Shown in pieces: positions 1 to 6,737 of a stretch of 25,991 bases of DNA; the first letter of the stretch is position 1, and the number at the start of each line of letters is the position of its first letter. The stretch is from JAKEHA01 sp035687255 (GTDB taxonomy: Bacteria; Krumholzibacteriota; Krumholzibacteriia; WVZY01; JAKEHA01). Location: the NCBI GenBank assembly GCA_035687255.1, contig DASRYI010000028.1, positions 1 to 25,991 of the forward strand, given 5' to 3'. The notes beneath the pieces are model-generated. The model had not been told where the DNA came from and did not search any database. It saw nothing but the letters and a program-made list of their open reading frames with translations. A program made the translations under genes and the position numbers.

Positions 1-1
1 C

Positions 2-241
2 TACACCGACGCCGCGATCCCGAATCACGGTGGTGAGACCCGGCCGCAACGTATCGCCGAGTTCACCAAAGCGAATCCCGACATGACGGTGGTGGGGCTG
101 CGCGAGGGCAGCGCGCTGCGTGTGATTCACGGAGTGGTGACGCTGCTGGGACCGCATCCGGCAACCCTGTTCCGGAACGGAAGCGATCCTGTGGAACACG
201 CGCCGGGACAGTTGAGTTTGCACTGGGAGGTCGCATCATGA
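2..241 (+). CDS. pepE: Peptidase E (alpha-aspartyl dipeptidase), C-terminal fragment
   Basis: This open frame enters from the left edge and ends with TGA at 239-241, leaving the last 79 residues. They align by eye with the C-terminal third of bacterial peptidase E, a serine peptidase of family S51 that cleaves N-terminal Asp-X dipeptides in the cytoplasm. Shared landmarks are GGETRPQRI, then the hydrophobic MTVVGLREGSALRV strand, then a GVVTLLGP turn. The catalytic Ser/His region is outside the window, so activity cannot be judged. The stop codon overlaps the ATG of the next gene (ATGA), so the two are probably translationally coupled. Cyanophycinase-like S51 relatives are the main alternative; the GETR..RI segment favours PepE. 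Confidence 0.72.
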   Translation, partial: YTDAAIPNHGGETRPQRIAEFTKANPDMTVVGLREGSALRVIHGVVTLLGPHPATLFRNGSDPVEHAPGQLSLHWEVAS

Positions 242-1515
242 AGGCAATCACGGGAGTCGTGGGAATGGCGTTGCTGCTGGCGGCGATGACCGCCGGGGCG
301 CAGACGCCGGATAAGGGCAGCGCGGCCGGCACGGCGGTGCAGAGCGCTCCGCCGGTAGAGACCATTCACAGCGGCCCCGCGCGCGTGGGCCTGCTGGAAC
401 TGTACACATCCGAAGGATGTTCCAGCTGTCCGCCCGCCGAAGACTGGTTCTCGCAGCTGGCGAAGAACGATCGCCTGTGGAAGGACGTGGTGCCGGTGGC
501 ATTCCACGTTGACTACTGGGATTACCTGGGCTGGCAGGATGTGTTCGCCCGGACGGCCTTCAGCGAACGTCAGCGTGACTACGCGGAGACGTGGAAGTCG
601 GACCGCATCTACACCCCGGGCTTTGTACTCAACGGCAATGAGTGGCGCGGCTGGCGCGGAAGCACCGCCGTCCCTGCGGCGTCGGGAAACGCCGGCACAC
701 TGGCGCTCGAGCTGGCAAAGACGGGCGCGACCGTGCGCTACCAGCCTGCCGGCGCAATCGCGCACGGCACCGCGTATGTGGCGCTTCTGGGAGCGGGTGT
801 GACGCGCAAGATCTCGGCCGGCGAAAACAAGGGCCGGACACTGACGCACGATTTCGTGGTCATCGATTACCAGCGCGTCGAACTCAAGCCGCAGGGTGAC
901 GCCTGGGTGGGAAACGGCATCTGGCTCCACAAGATGAACCTTACGCCGGCGCGCTATGCCGTGGCCGTGTGGGTGACGGACGGAGATCGTGGTGCTCCCC
1001 TGCAGGCGGCGGGCGGATGGTTGGATGACAACGCGGTGGGAGCACTGCAGATGGCGGACATGTCGGGAGGAAACCGTATGCAGAAGATCGTCAAGAGCGA
1101 CGCGGAGTGGAAGCAGATCCTCACCCCCGAGCAGTACCGGGTGGCGCGGCAAAGCGGTACGGAGATGGCGTTTCAGAACGAGTTCTGGAACAACCACGAG
1201 GCCGGTCTCTACGTGTGTGTGGCGTGCGGACAGCCCCTGTTCTCATCCGATACCAAGTTCAACTCGGGCACGGGCTGGCCCAGCTTCTACCAGCCGGTGG
1301 ACGCAAAGAACGTCGATGATCACCGCGACACATCGCTGGGAATGATCCGCGACGAAGTGGTGTGCAGCCGCTGCGATTCGCACCTGGGCCACGTTTTCGA
1401 CGACGGCCCCAAACCCACCGGGCTGCGCTACTGCATCAATTCGGCGGCGTTGCGCTTCGTCCCGAAGGACGGCGACCTGGCCGAGCACGCCGAGATGGAG
1501 ACGCACAAGAAGTAG
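238..1515 (+). CDS. msrB: Exported DUF1223 (thioredoxin-like) - MsrB fusion protein
   Basis: The 425-residue product starts with a signal peptide (about residues 1-21, hydrophobic core ending near AGAQ). Residues about 48-265 match DUF1223, a thioredoxin-fold family, with the redox motif C61-S-S-C64 in LELYTSEGCSSCPPAE. After a short linker, residues 281-425 form a complete methionine-R-sulfoxide reductase B domain. It has zinc cysteines C327/C330 and C376/C379, the GTGWPSF segment, and catalytic C399 in RYCINSAALRF. MsrB reduces methionine-R-sulfoxide in proteins, and with this signal peptide the fusion should work outside the cytoplasm. The MsrB part has no cysteine besides zinc ligands and C399, so the N-terminal CxxC could supply electrons in cis; that is inference. 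A strong Shine-Dalgarno precedes Met281, so a separate cytoplasmic MsrB may also be made. It overlaps the upstream pepE stop and is followed by a strong terminator. Confidence 0.92.
   Translation: MKAITGVVGMALLLAAMTAGAQTPDKGSAAGTAVQSAPPVETIHSGPARVGLLELYTSEGCSSCPPAEDWFSQLAKNDRLWKDVVPVAFHVDYWDYLGWQDVFARTAFSERQRDYAETWKSDRIYTPGFVLNGNEWRGWRGSTAVPAASGNAGTLALELAKTGATVRYQPAGAIAHGTAYVALLGAGVTRKISAGENKGRTLTHDFVVIDYQRVELKPQGDAWVGNGIWLHKMNLTPARYAVAVWVTDGDRGAPLQAAGGWLDDNAVGALQMADMSGGNRMQKIVKSDAEWKQILTPEQYRVARQSGTEMAFQNEFWNNHEAGLYVCVACGQPLFSSDTKFNSGTGWPSFYQPVDAKNVDDHRDTSLGMIRDEVVCSRCDSHLGHVFDDGPKPTGLRYCINSAALRFVPKDGDLAEHAEMETHKK
1065..1080 (+). promoter_or_regulatory. Internal Shine-Dalgarno and in-frame ATG for stand-alone MsrB
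   Basis: GGGAGG at 1065-1070 lies 7 bases before the in-frame ATG at 1078-1080 (Met281 of the fusion). Translation from this ATG would give a 145-residue protein beginning MQKIVKSDAEW, which looks like the usual N-terminus of free-standing MsrB enzymes. The site could yield a second, signal-peptide-free product. It may instead be a relic of two genes fused by loss of a stop. Confidence 0.55.
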
Positions 1516-1550
1516 GCGCCGATTCGCCGCGGAGAACCGGCGCGGAGATG

Positions 1551-1581
1551 AACGCGCGGGGCTTCGGCTCCGCGCGTTTTT
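1551..1581 (+). terminator. Rho-independent terminator after the DUF1223-MsrB gene
   Basis: A 12-bp stem (1551-1562 with 1567-1578, one G-U pair) closes a TTCG tetraloop at 1563-1566 and runs into TTTTT at 1577-1581. It lies about 35 bases after the fusion gene stop and should end the pepE/msrB transcript. Confidence 0.9.
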
Positions 1582-1626
1582 CGTTTATGTTCCCGGTGGG
1601 GTCGATTAGTCTGTGCGGGCCGCCTT

Positions 1627-2730
1627 ATGATCTACTATCTCGTCACACCCAATTACGAGCACACCATCAAGAACTACCTCGCCTACTGGGCGAAGGAGCT
1701 CGAGCCGCGTTTCCAGATCCGTTTCTACGACGACGTCCTGCGCGCGCGCGAACTTCCGCTGGGCACCTACATCTTCGCCGATCTGGAGCGCCTGCTTCCC
1801 GCCGAGACCGAAATCGCCGCGCGCGTGTGGGAGCAGTTGAACGCGGCGGGCGCGCGGCTCCTGAATCATCCCGCGCGCACGCTCAAGCGCTACGATCTGC
1901 TCACCATGCTGTACCAGAAGGGGCGTAACCGCTTCCGCGTGGTGCGCGCCAACGACCGCACCGCCCCGCTCAACTTTCCCGTGTTCCTGCGCGAAGAAGG
2001 CGAGCACAGCGGCGCCCTCACCGTGCTCCTCAAGAACCGCCACCAGCTGGACGAAGCCCTGGTGGGCGTCACCTTCCGGCGCCACCGCCTGGAAACCATG
2101 CTGGTGGTGGAGTACTACAGCACGGCCACGAAGGACGGCATCTTCAAGAAGTACTCGTCGTTCATGGTGGGAGGCCGCGTGGTTCCCTGCCACGTGGATT
2201 GTTCGCGCGCGTGGATGGTGAAGGACACCGACATCGTCGACGAAGGCGTGATGGCGGAGGAACTCGGCTACGTGCAGAACAACCCGCACCGCGAGTGGCT
2301 GGAGGAAACCTTCCGGCTGGCGGGCGTGGACTACGGGCGCATCGACTACGGCGTGCCCGAGGACGGGTCGATGCCGCAGGTGTGGGAGATCAACACCAAC
2401 CCCGTGGTCATCCTCACGCCGGATCACTATCAGGAAATCCACATGCCGGTGAAGCGCACCTTCGCCGCGCACATCAAGCCCGCCTTTGAAGCCATCGACA
2501 TGGACGGCGGTCGGATGGTCCCCATTCGTGTGGAGCCGGAGCTCATCCGCCGGCTGGACCGCGAGCAGGCCGAGCAGCGGAAATTCCGGGCGCGGCGGCG
2601 CTTCATGGACGACCTGGTGCGTTCAAAGCCTGTGCTCATGGTTCGTAAGGTCCTCCGCCCCATGATGACCCCCTTCGCCCCGCTCCTGGCCCGGATCAGT
2701 CGCAAGCGGGCGTCCGACCGTTCCAACTAA
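1627..2730 (+). CDS. ATP-grasp-like protein of unknown substrate
   Basis: The protein has 367 residues, no signal peptide and no clear membrane segment. The best landmark is W253-E-I-N-T-N-P259, the acidic/asparagine metal-binding signature typical of the third ATP-grasp subdomain. It is preceded by a basic, substrate-binding-like region (KNRHQL, TFRRHRLE) and the strand GRIDYGV. ATP-grasp enzymes join a carboxylate to an amine or other nucleophile through an acyl phosphate; the substrates cannot be read from this sequence. The C-terminal 60 residues are strongly basic (RRLDREQAEQRKFRARRR), which is unusual and may mediate membrane or nucleic-acid contact. The ATG lacks a clear Shine-Dalgarno; a weak -10-like TAGTCT lies at 1607-1612. 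The gene stands alone between a terminator and the TrmB-type regulator. The family call is moderate and the function unknown. Confidence 0.7.
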   Translation: MIYYLVTPNYEHTIKNYLAYWAKELEPRFQIRFYDDVLRARELPLGTYIFADLERLLPAETEIAARVWEQLNAAGARLLNHPARTLKRYDLLTMLYQKGRNRFRVVRANDRTAPLNFPVFLREEGEHSGALTVLLKNRHQLDEALVGVTFRRHRLETMLVVEYYSTATKDGIFKKYSSFMVGGRVVPCHVDCSRAWMVKDTDIVDEGVMAEELGYVQNNPHREWLEETFRLAGVDYGRIDYGVPEDGSMPQVWEINTNPVVILTPDHYQEIHMPVKRTFAAHIKPAFEAIDMDGGRMVPIRVEPELIRRLDREQAEQRKFRARRRFMDDLVRSKPVLMVRKVLRPMMTPFAPLLARISRKRASDRSN

Positions 2731-2744
2731 CAGCCTGTGATAAC

Positions 2745-2773
2745 GTGACTTCAGTCACCAGATGAGCATGCTC
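2745..2773. promoter_or_regulatory. Two perfect dyads after the ATP-grasp gene
   Basis: GTGACT-TC-AGTCAC (2745-2758) and the palindrome GAGCATGCTC (2764-2773) lie just upstream of the two TrmB-type operators. Neither is followed by a T-tract, so they look more like protein-binding dyads than a terminator. No regulator can be assigned. Confidence 0.35.
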
Positions 2774-2783
2774 CTGAAAATAG

Positions 2784-2801
2784 TAGTAGCTAGGGCTACT
2801 A
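2784..2801. promoter_or_regulatory. Operator 1 for the TrmB-type regulator
   Basis: TAGTAGC-N4-GCTACTA is a perfect 7-bp inverted repeat with spacer TAGG, preceded by an extra TAG. The same dyad recurs 52 bases downstream (about five helical turns), so both sites would face the same side of the DNA. It lies upstream of the -35-like TTGACC at 2815-2820. Confidence 0.72.
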
Positions 2802-2835
2802 GTTAAGACTCGTATTGACCGTGGGCGGCATATAG

Positions 2836-2853
2836 TAGTAGCTCTTGCTACTA
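2836..2853. promoter_or_regulatory. Operator 2, overlapping the regulator's start codon
   Basis: This is the second copy of TAGTAGC-N4-GCTACTA (spacer TCTT); its last base is the A of the regulator's ATG. A TTGACC at 2815-2820, 18 bases from a weak TAGCTC at 2839-2844, would start transcription almost at the ATG. Binding here would therefore cover both the -10 region and the start codon. The arrangement predicts negative autoregulation. Confidence 0.72.
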
Positions 2854-3668
2854 TGGATACTGAAAAGAGTCTCGAGTCACTCGGCCTCACTCCCATTGAG
2901 TCTCTGGCCTACGTCTACCTCGTGGCCAATCCGTCGTCGACGGGCTACCGCGTAGCCCGCGGGATCGGGAAACCCACCGCCAATGTGTATCGCGCGCTCG
3001 AAAGCCTGGGGCGCAAGGGTGCTGTGCTGCACGACCGCGCAGCCACGCCGCTGTTTCGGGCGGTCGCGCCCGACGACCTGCTGGCGCGTCTCGAGCGCGA
3101 GTTCATGCAGCGCAAGGCGGCCGCGGCGCGCGAGCTCAAGGCGCTGCGTCCCGACGAGGGTGATGAACGCATCTATGCGCTCAAGTCATTCGATCAGGTG
3201 CTGGCGCGTGCGCGCATCATGCTGGCATCGGCGCGGCGCGTGGTGATGATGGATGCGATGAGCGATCTGGCCGCCGCGCTTTCCACCGAAATCGACGACG
3301 CGCGTCGTCGGGGAGTGCGCGTTCTCATTCGCGCGCGGGTCCCGCTTCCCCACCGCGTCTCGGACGGATCCGTGCTCGGCGAGCATGTGGACACCCGTCC
3401 CGATACCCGGCCCGCACCCGGCCGCCATCCGTCGTTGCGTATGGCAATCGATGCGCGTGAAGCACTGATGGTGTGGTTCTCGGTGGGTGACGACCGTTTT
3501 CGCGACGCACTGTGGACGCGCAGCGACTTTCTCGCACGCTCACAACACGACGCACTGGCGGCGGAACGCTGCTGCGTTCAGATCGAAACCGGTATGGTGG
3601 AGGGCCTGAGCGTGGACGAAGTGGAAGCCGTGTTCGAAGAGTGGAAAAGTCTGCGTGCGATGGTGTGA
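2853..3668 (+). CDS. TrmB-family winged-helix transcriptional regulator
   Basis: The 271-residue protein opens with a winged helix-turn-helix (residues about 8-62). It carries the typical LGLTPIESLAYVYLV start and the recognition region KPTANVYRALESLGRKGAVL. The remainder resembles the TrmB effector-binding (phospholipase-D-like) region, with an extended helix EREFMQRKAAAARELKAL and the strand RRGVRVLIRARVPL. Such proteins are common as sugar- or metabolite-responsive regulators in archaea and occur in bacteria; the ligand cannot be inferred here. The ATG has no Shine-Dalgarno but gives exactly the family N-terminus, which supports a leaderless or nearly leaderless mRNA. Two identical operators upstream, one over the start codon, point to autoregulation. 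The next gene, a FlgD-tailed secreted protein, is a possible additional target. Confidence 0.82.
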   Translation: MDTEKSLESLGLTPIESLAYVYLVANPSSTGYRVARGIGKPTANVYRALESLGRKGAVLHDRAATPLFRAVAPDDLLARLEREFMQRKAAAARELKALRPDEGDERIYALKSFDQVLARARIMLASARRVVMMDAMSDLAAALSTEIDDARRRGVRVLIRARVPLPHRVSDGSVLGEHVDTRPDTRPAPGRHPSLRMAIDAREALMVWFSVGDDRFRDALWTRSDFLARSQHDALAAERCCVQIETGMVEGLSVDEVEAVFEEWKSLRAMV

Positions 3669-3741
3669 TTCTCGATCATCCGCAATGGACAAGTTGGAAA
3701 AGACTCACCGTAAGACCCACAACCGATTGCTTGTGTTCCTA

Positions 3742-3774
3742 CACGTCACGACGTGAACGATCCGTGATCGGATC
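3742..3774. promoter_or_regulatory. Tandem perfect dyads upstream of the secreted-protein promoter
   Basis: CACGTC-AC-GACGTG (3742-3755) and GATCCG-TGAT-CGGATC (3759-3774) are adjacent perfect inverted repeats with centres 18 bases apart. They end 21 bases before the -35-like TTGACG. No T-tract follows, so an operator role is as likely as transcript termination after the TrmB-type gene. Confidence 0.45.
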
Positions 3775-3795
3775 ATTCGCACTACTGTCATTTAC

Positions 3796-3825
3796 TTGAC
3801 GGCAATCAAAACGCGGGGCTACGTT
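3796..3825 (+). promoter_or_regulatory. Probable sigma-70-type promoter of the secreted FlgD-tailed protein
   Basis: TTGACG (3796-3801), an 18-base spacer and TACGTT (3820-3825) form a plausible promoter. The leader would be about 50 bases, containing a perfect dyad GCACCG-CC-CGGTGC at 3851-3864 and a GGGGGG Shine-Dalgarno-like run before the ATG. Confidence 0.5.
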
Positions 3826-3882
3826 CGATTCCTCTCCGGCATCTCGAAAGGCACCGCCCGGTGCAGAACAGGGGGGATCGAA

Positions 3883-5838
3883 ATGAAAGTATTGCGAGTC
3901 GTTCTGGCATTTCTGGTGCTTGCTTCCTTCGCCGTTGAGGCCCGTGCTCAATGGAGTTCGTGGGGCGCGTTGGCCGACTCCGTAAGCTCGGTCAGCTATG
4001 AACTCGGCTTTCCCGGCGCCGCCGGCGACGGTTCCGGGGGTGTGGTGGTGGCGTGGTCGTCCGATGCCACGCCATATGTGCGCGCGACGCATTATGACAA
4101 CGCCGGCAACGTGGTCTGGGGACCGGTTCAGGTGGGACCCATCTATGCAACCACATACAACGATGTGCAGGTGGTTCGTCAGGGTACGGACTGGTTCGTC
4201 GCTTGGTTCGACCCGGACGTTGTGAACGGTGTGCACATTCACAGTATCCGGATTGCGAAGTTGAACAGCAGTGGAACCGTGGTTGCCTCCGAAGGTTTCG
4301 CGGTTGCTTTTGATAACCCGGTGACCATCGACGACTTTTCGATGGTTGCAAGAACCGGAGGCGGTGTGGCGGTGGGCTGGAGGATGGAAGGTCTGGGGTA
4401 CGCACGCCTGTACGCGTCCGATCTTTCGTCCAATGTCGACCTCGGCTATTTCTCGGCCTATTACGGGCCCTACGTGAACGCGATGCGCATCGTCGCCGAT
4501 GGTTCGGATGGCGTGTACGCAATCTGGAGCACGGGTGTCTATCCGCCGTTCGTCAATGCCCAGCGGTACGACTCATCCGGCGAACCGTTGTGGAACGATC
4601 CCGCGACCATGTTCAGCTACTATCCCGGCGGCTATGCGAGCGAGCTCTCGGTGGCCGGCGATGGAAGCGGCGGACTGGTGGCGGCTGCGCTGTGGAACTA
4701 CAGCTCGACACAGAGCGTTCGCGTTCAACATGTCACGTCCGATGGAACGACTCACTGGAACGAAAGCACTTCTCAGAACGGTGAGCCCGTGTGCGCAACC
4801 TGCGCCACACAATACGACCCGCAGGTCACCGTCAACAATGCACACAGTTCCCTGATCGTTTCATGGTCGCAGGCGGGTGGTGCAGGATCGATTCAGGTAC
4901 AGAAAGTACCGCTTACCGGATCCTTTGCCCCGTCCTGGGGAGCGACGGGAACGAAAGCCAATGTCAGCGACTACTTCGAGCTTCGTGAACAGCGAATCGC
5001 GTCGAACATCAACAACCAAACCACCATTGCGTGGACCTACCGGAACCTCGGCTATACCGAAACCGGAATTCGTTTCCAGATTATTGGCGATGATGGAGAC
5101 GTTGAGCTGGACTCGGATGCCGAGGGCGCAAGCATGGAGAGCTACACAGCGGCGTACTTGCCGATTCTGGTCGGCCAGGCCGTCGGCGCGTATGCAGCCT
5201 GGATCGCGTACACCGACGAGTACTCGTACGTGCGTGTGAACAGCATGTTGCCCCTGCCGGTCTTCGATGTTGAATGGCTGTTCAATCCCGACCACTGCAG
5301 CGACCTGGTGCGGTGGAAGACGCTCTCGGGCACGACGGCAAACAAACTACTGTACCGCCATATCGGGGCCGCCAACTGGCATACGCTGAATGCCACGGGG
5401 TCCGACGGCGCCTGGTCGGCGTCGTTCCCGCAGACCATTGGTTCGGAGTTCAAGGTGAGCGCCACGCTCAGTGGCGTTGTGTGGGAATCCGCCGTCTACC
5501 ACGACTACGGCGAGTGCGATCTGCCGGATCCCTACAAGACGATGACGTTTGAGGTGCCCGCCCCCGAGGCTTTCCTCAACGCGCATCCCAATCCGTTCAA
5601 CCCGCAGGTGATCGTCGACTACGGCGTGCCCGCGCCGTCACACGTCGACCTTGCCATCTTCGATGCCTCGGGTCGGCTCATCCGCACCCTGGTGTCGGGT
5701 ACGAAGGCGGCCGGCACGTACTCGGAAACGTGGACCGGGGTCGACGAACGTGGTGAACGTGTGGCCTCCGGCGTGTATTTCAGCCGGCTGACGATGAATG
5801 GAAAGAGCATGACGCGCAAGCTCGTCATGCTGAAGTAA
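3883..5838 (+). CDS. Secreted protein with FlgD-Ig-like C-terminal sorting domain
   Basis: I start the gene at the ATG at 3883, after GGGGGGATCGAA, because it gives a clean signal peptide (residues 1-22, cleavage after EARA). The upstream in-frame extension would put charged residues before it. The product is 651 residues. The body carries recurring DGSGGV-x-VAW segments (near bases 4030, 4500 and 4660), like blades of a beta-propeller or BNR-type repeat. The last 85 residues, from NAHPNPFNP through GRLIRTLVSG, GTYSETWTG, ASGVYFSRL and RKLVMLK, are the classic FlgD-Ig-like/type IX-like C-terminal sorting module seen in FCB-group and related candidate phyla. It is probably surface-displayed or released; ligand or enzyme activity cannot be assigned. 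A strong hairpin terminator follows. Confidence 0.85.
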   Translation: MKVLRVVLAFLVLASFAVEARAQWSSWGALADSVSSVSYELGFPGAAGDGSGGVVVAWSSDATPYVRATHYDNAGNVVWGPVQVGPIYATTYNDVQVVRQGTDWFVAWFDPDVVNGVHIHSIRIAKLNSSGTVVASEGFAVAFDNPVTIDDFSMVARTGGGVAVGWRMEGLGYARLYASDLSSNVDLGYFSAYYGPYVNAMRIVADGSDGVYAIWSTGVYPPFVNAQRYDSSGEPLWNDPATMFSYYPGGYASELSVAGDGSGGLVAAALWNYSSTQSVRVQHVTSDGTTHWNESTSQNGEPVCATCATQYDPQVTVNNAHSSLIVSWSQAGGAGSIQVQKVPLTGSFAPSWGATGTKANVSDYFELREQRIASNINNQTTIAWTYRNLGYTETGIRFQIIGDDGDVELDSDAEGASMESYTAAYLPILVGQAVGAYAAWIAYTDEYSYVRVNSMLPLPVFDVEWLFNPDHCSDLVRWKTLSGTTANKLLYRHIGAANWHTLNATGSDGAWSASFPQTIGSEFKVSATLSGVVWESAVYHDYGECDLPDPYKTMTFEVPAPEAFLNAHPNPFNPQVIVDYGVPAPSHVDLAIFDASGRLIRTLVSGTKAAGTYSETWTGVDERGERVASGVYFSRLTMNGKSMTRKLVMLK

Positions 5839-5866
5839 ACCGCAGAGGAGAAGATCCTCCAGGTGC

Positions 5867-5905
5867 AATGGCCGGTGCGCGGGTAGCGCGCCGGCCATTT
5901 GTTTG
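5867..5905 (+). terminator. Hairpin terminator between convergent genes
   Basis: A stem of about 14 bp (5867-5880 with 5886-5899, one T-G wobble) closes a GGGTA loop and is followed by TTGTTT. It ends the FlgD-tailed gene. It abuts the stop of the minus-strand regulator and may serve it too, although the minus-strand exit is T-poor. Confidence 0.72.
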
Positions 5906-5906
5906 T

Positions 5907-6662
5907 CTACCGGCTGAACGCCTCTTCCAGCGCGCGTGTGTTGATCCGGTTGCGCGCCTTGCTCCCACGACCCAGGCGCATCGACACCTTCGTGCCCTTC
6001 CCGGCCGATTCACCCTCAGCGACGGACCATGATTCCGGACCGGCGTCGTAGGTGAGCGTCACACCCGAGGAAGTGATCTCGAGCCACTCGAAGTTCCGGG
6101 CGAGCAGCAACAGGCGTGCAGCCGGAAAATCCGTGGAGCGCGCGTTGGCATGGTCGGCCATCAGGTCGGCGGCTTCGCGCGGGTTGCGCACCCCGATCTT
6201 TTCGGCCAGTTCGTGGAAGATCCCCCGCCCGTCGTCCCCCACCATGATGTCCACATGCCGCGCCGTGGTCGCGAAGGACACGGTGACCCAGGCGGCGTGG
6301 GCGTGCCCGATCACATTCTGGATCAGCTCACAGAACGCCCCGTGGCACAGGTCGCGGATGGCGGGACGGTCGTCATGCAGGACCGGGGCAATGTGATCGT
6401 CCCACAGGCGGTCCGGGTTGAGCACCGGCGTCACCCGTAGTTCCCGGTTGAGCGTCGACATGCGGCGCAGGCGGTACTCCTTGGAGCGGGTGTATCCCTG
6501 CTGCTCGAGCAGTCCTTCGGCCACCATCACGTCCAGATGCCGGTTGGCGGCCTGTCTGGATATCCCGTATGCTTGCGCCACTTGCCGGGCGATGCTGCGG
6601 GGGCTGGAGGCCACGCAATCCAGAATGAACTCGCGGATCGCTTGTGTCTGAGGTCGGCTCAT
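5907..6662 (-). CDS. Winged-helix DNA-binding protein fused to a GHKL ATPase domain
   Basis: The protein has 251 residues. The first 68 form a winged HTH (ARQVAQAYGISRQAANRHLDVMVAEGLL with a wing ending in KEYRLRRM). Residues about 100-235 are a histidine-kinase-like ATPase fold: N-box E112-L-x-x-N116, the D143-G-R-G146 motif, and a C-terminal GKGT glycine box. There is no histidine phosphoacceptor domain, membrane segment or sensor, so it is not an ordinary kinase. It could be a soluble ATP-dependent transcription factor or an anti-sigma-like regulator with its own DNA-binding head. It is divergent from the mqnP-type gene, and the shared 181-base region holds four phased repeats that may be its operators. 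The ATG has no Shine-Dalgarno; a TTGACA on this strand suggests an almost leaderless transcript. Confidence 0.8.
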   Translation of the reverse strand: MSRPQTQAIREFILDCVASSPRSIARQVAQAYGISRQAANRHLDVMVAEGLLEQQGYTRSKEYRLRRMSTLNRELRVTPVLNPDRLWDDHIAPVLHDDRPAIRDLCHGAFCELIQNVIGHAHAAWVTVSFATTARHVDIMVGDDGRGIFHELAEKIGVRNPREAADLMADHANARSTDFPAARLLLLARNFEWLEITSSGVTLTYDAGPESWSVAEGESAGKGTKVSMRLGRGSKARNRINTRALEEAFSR

Positions 6663-6671
6663 TAGTAGCGG

Positions 6672-6700
6672 TGTTTATTCCCGGGCGACCGGTCTGTCAA
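6672..6700 (-). promoter_or_regulatory. Probable promoter of the wHTH-ATPase gene
   Basis: On the minus strand TTGACA (6700-6695) is separated by 17 bases from TAAACA (6677-6672), which lies 9 bases before the ATG. The -35 is perfect and the -10 weak. Transcription would start 2-4 bases before the start codon. Confidence 0.42.
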
Positions 6701-6737
6701 TGGATTTCCACAGTACGGGAGATCACCAAGCGTCAGA

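Noticed and set aside
3742..3774. Rho-independent terminator for the TrmB-type gene
   Set aside because: The stems are only 6 bp and no T-tract follows either, so I list them as dyads of unknown use.
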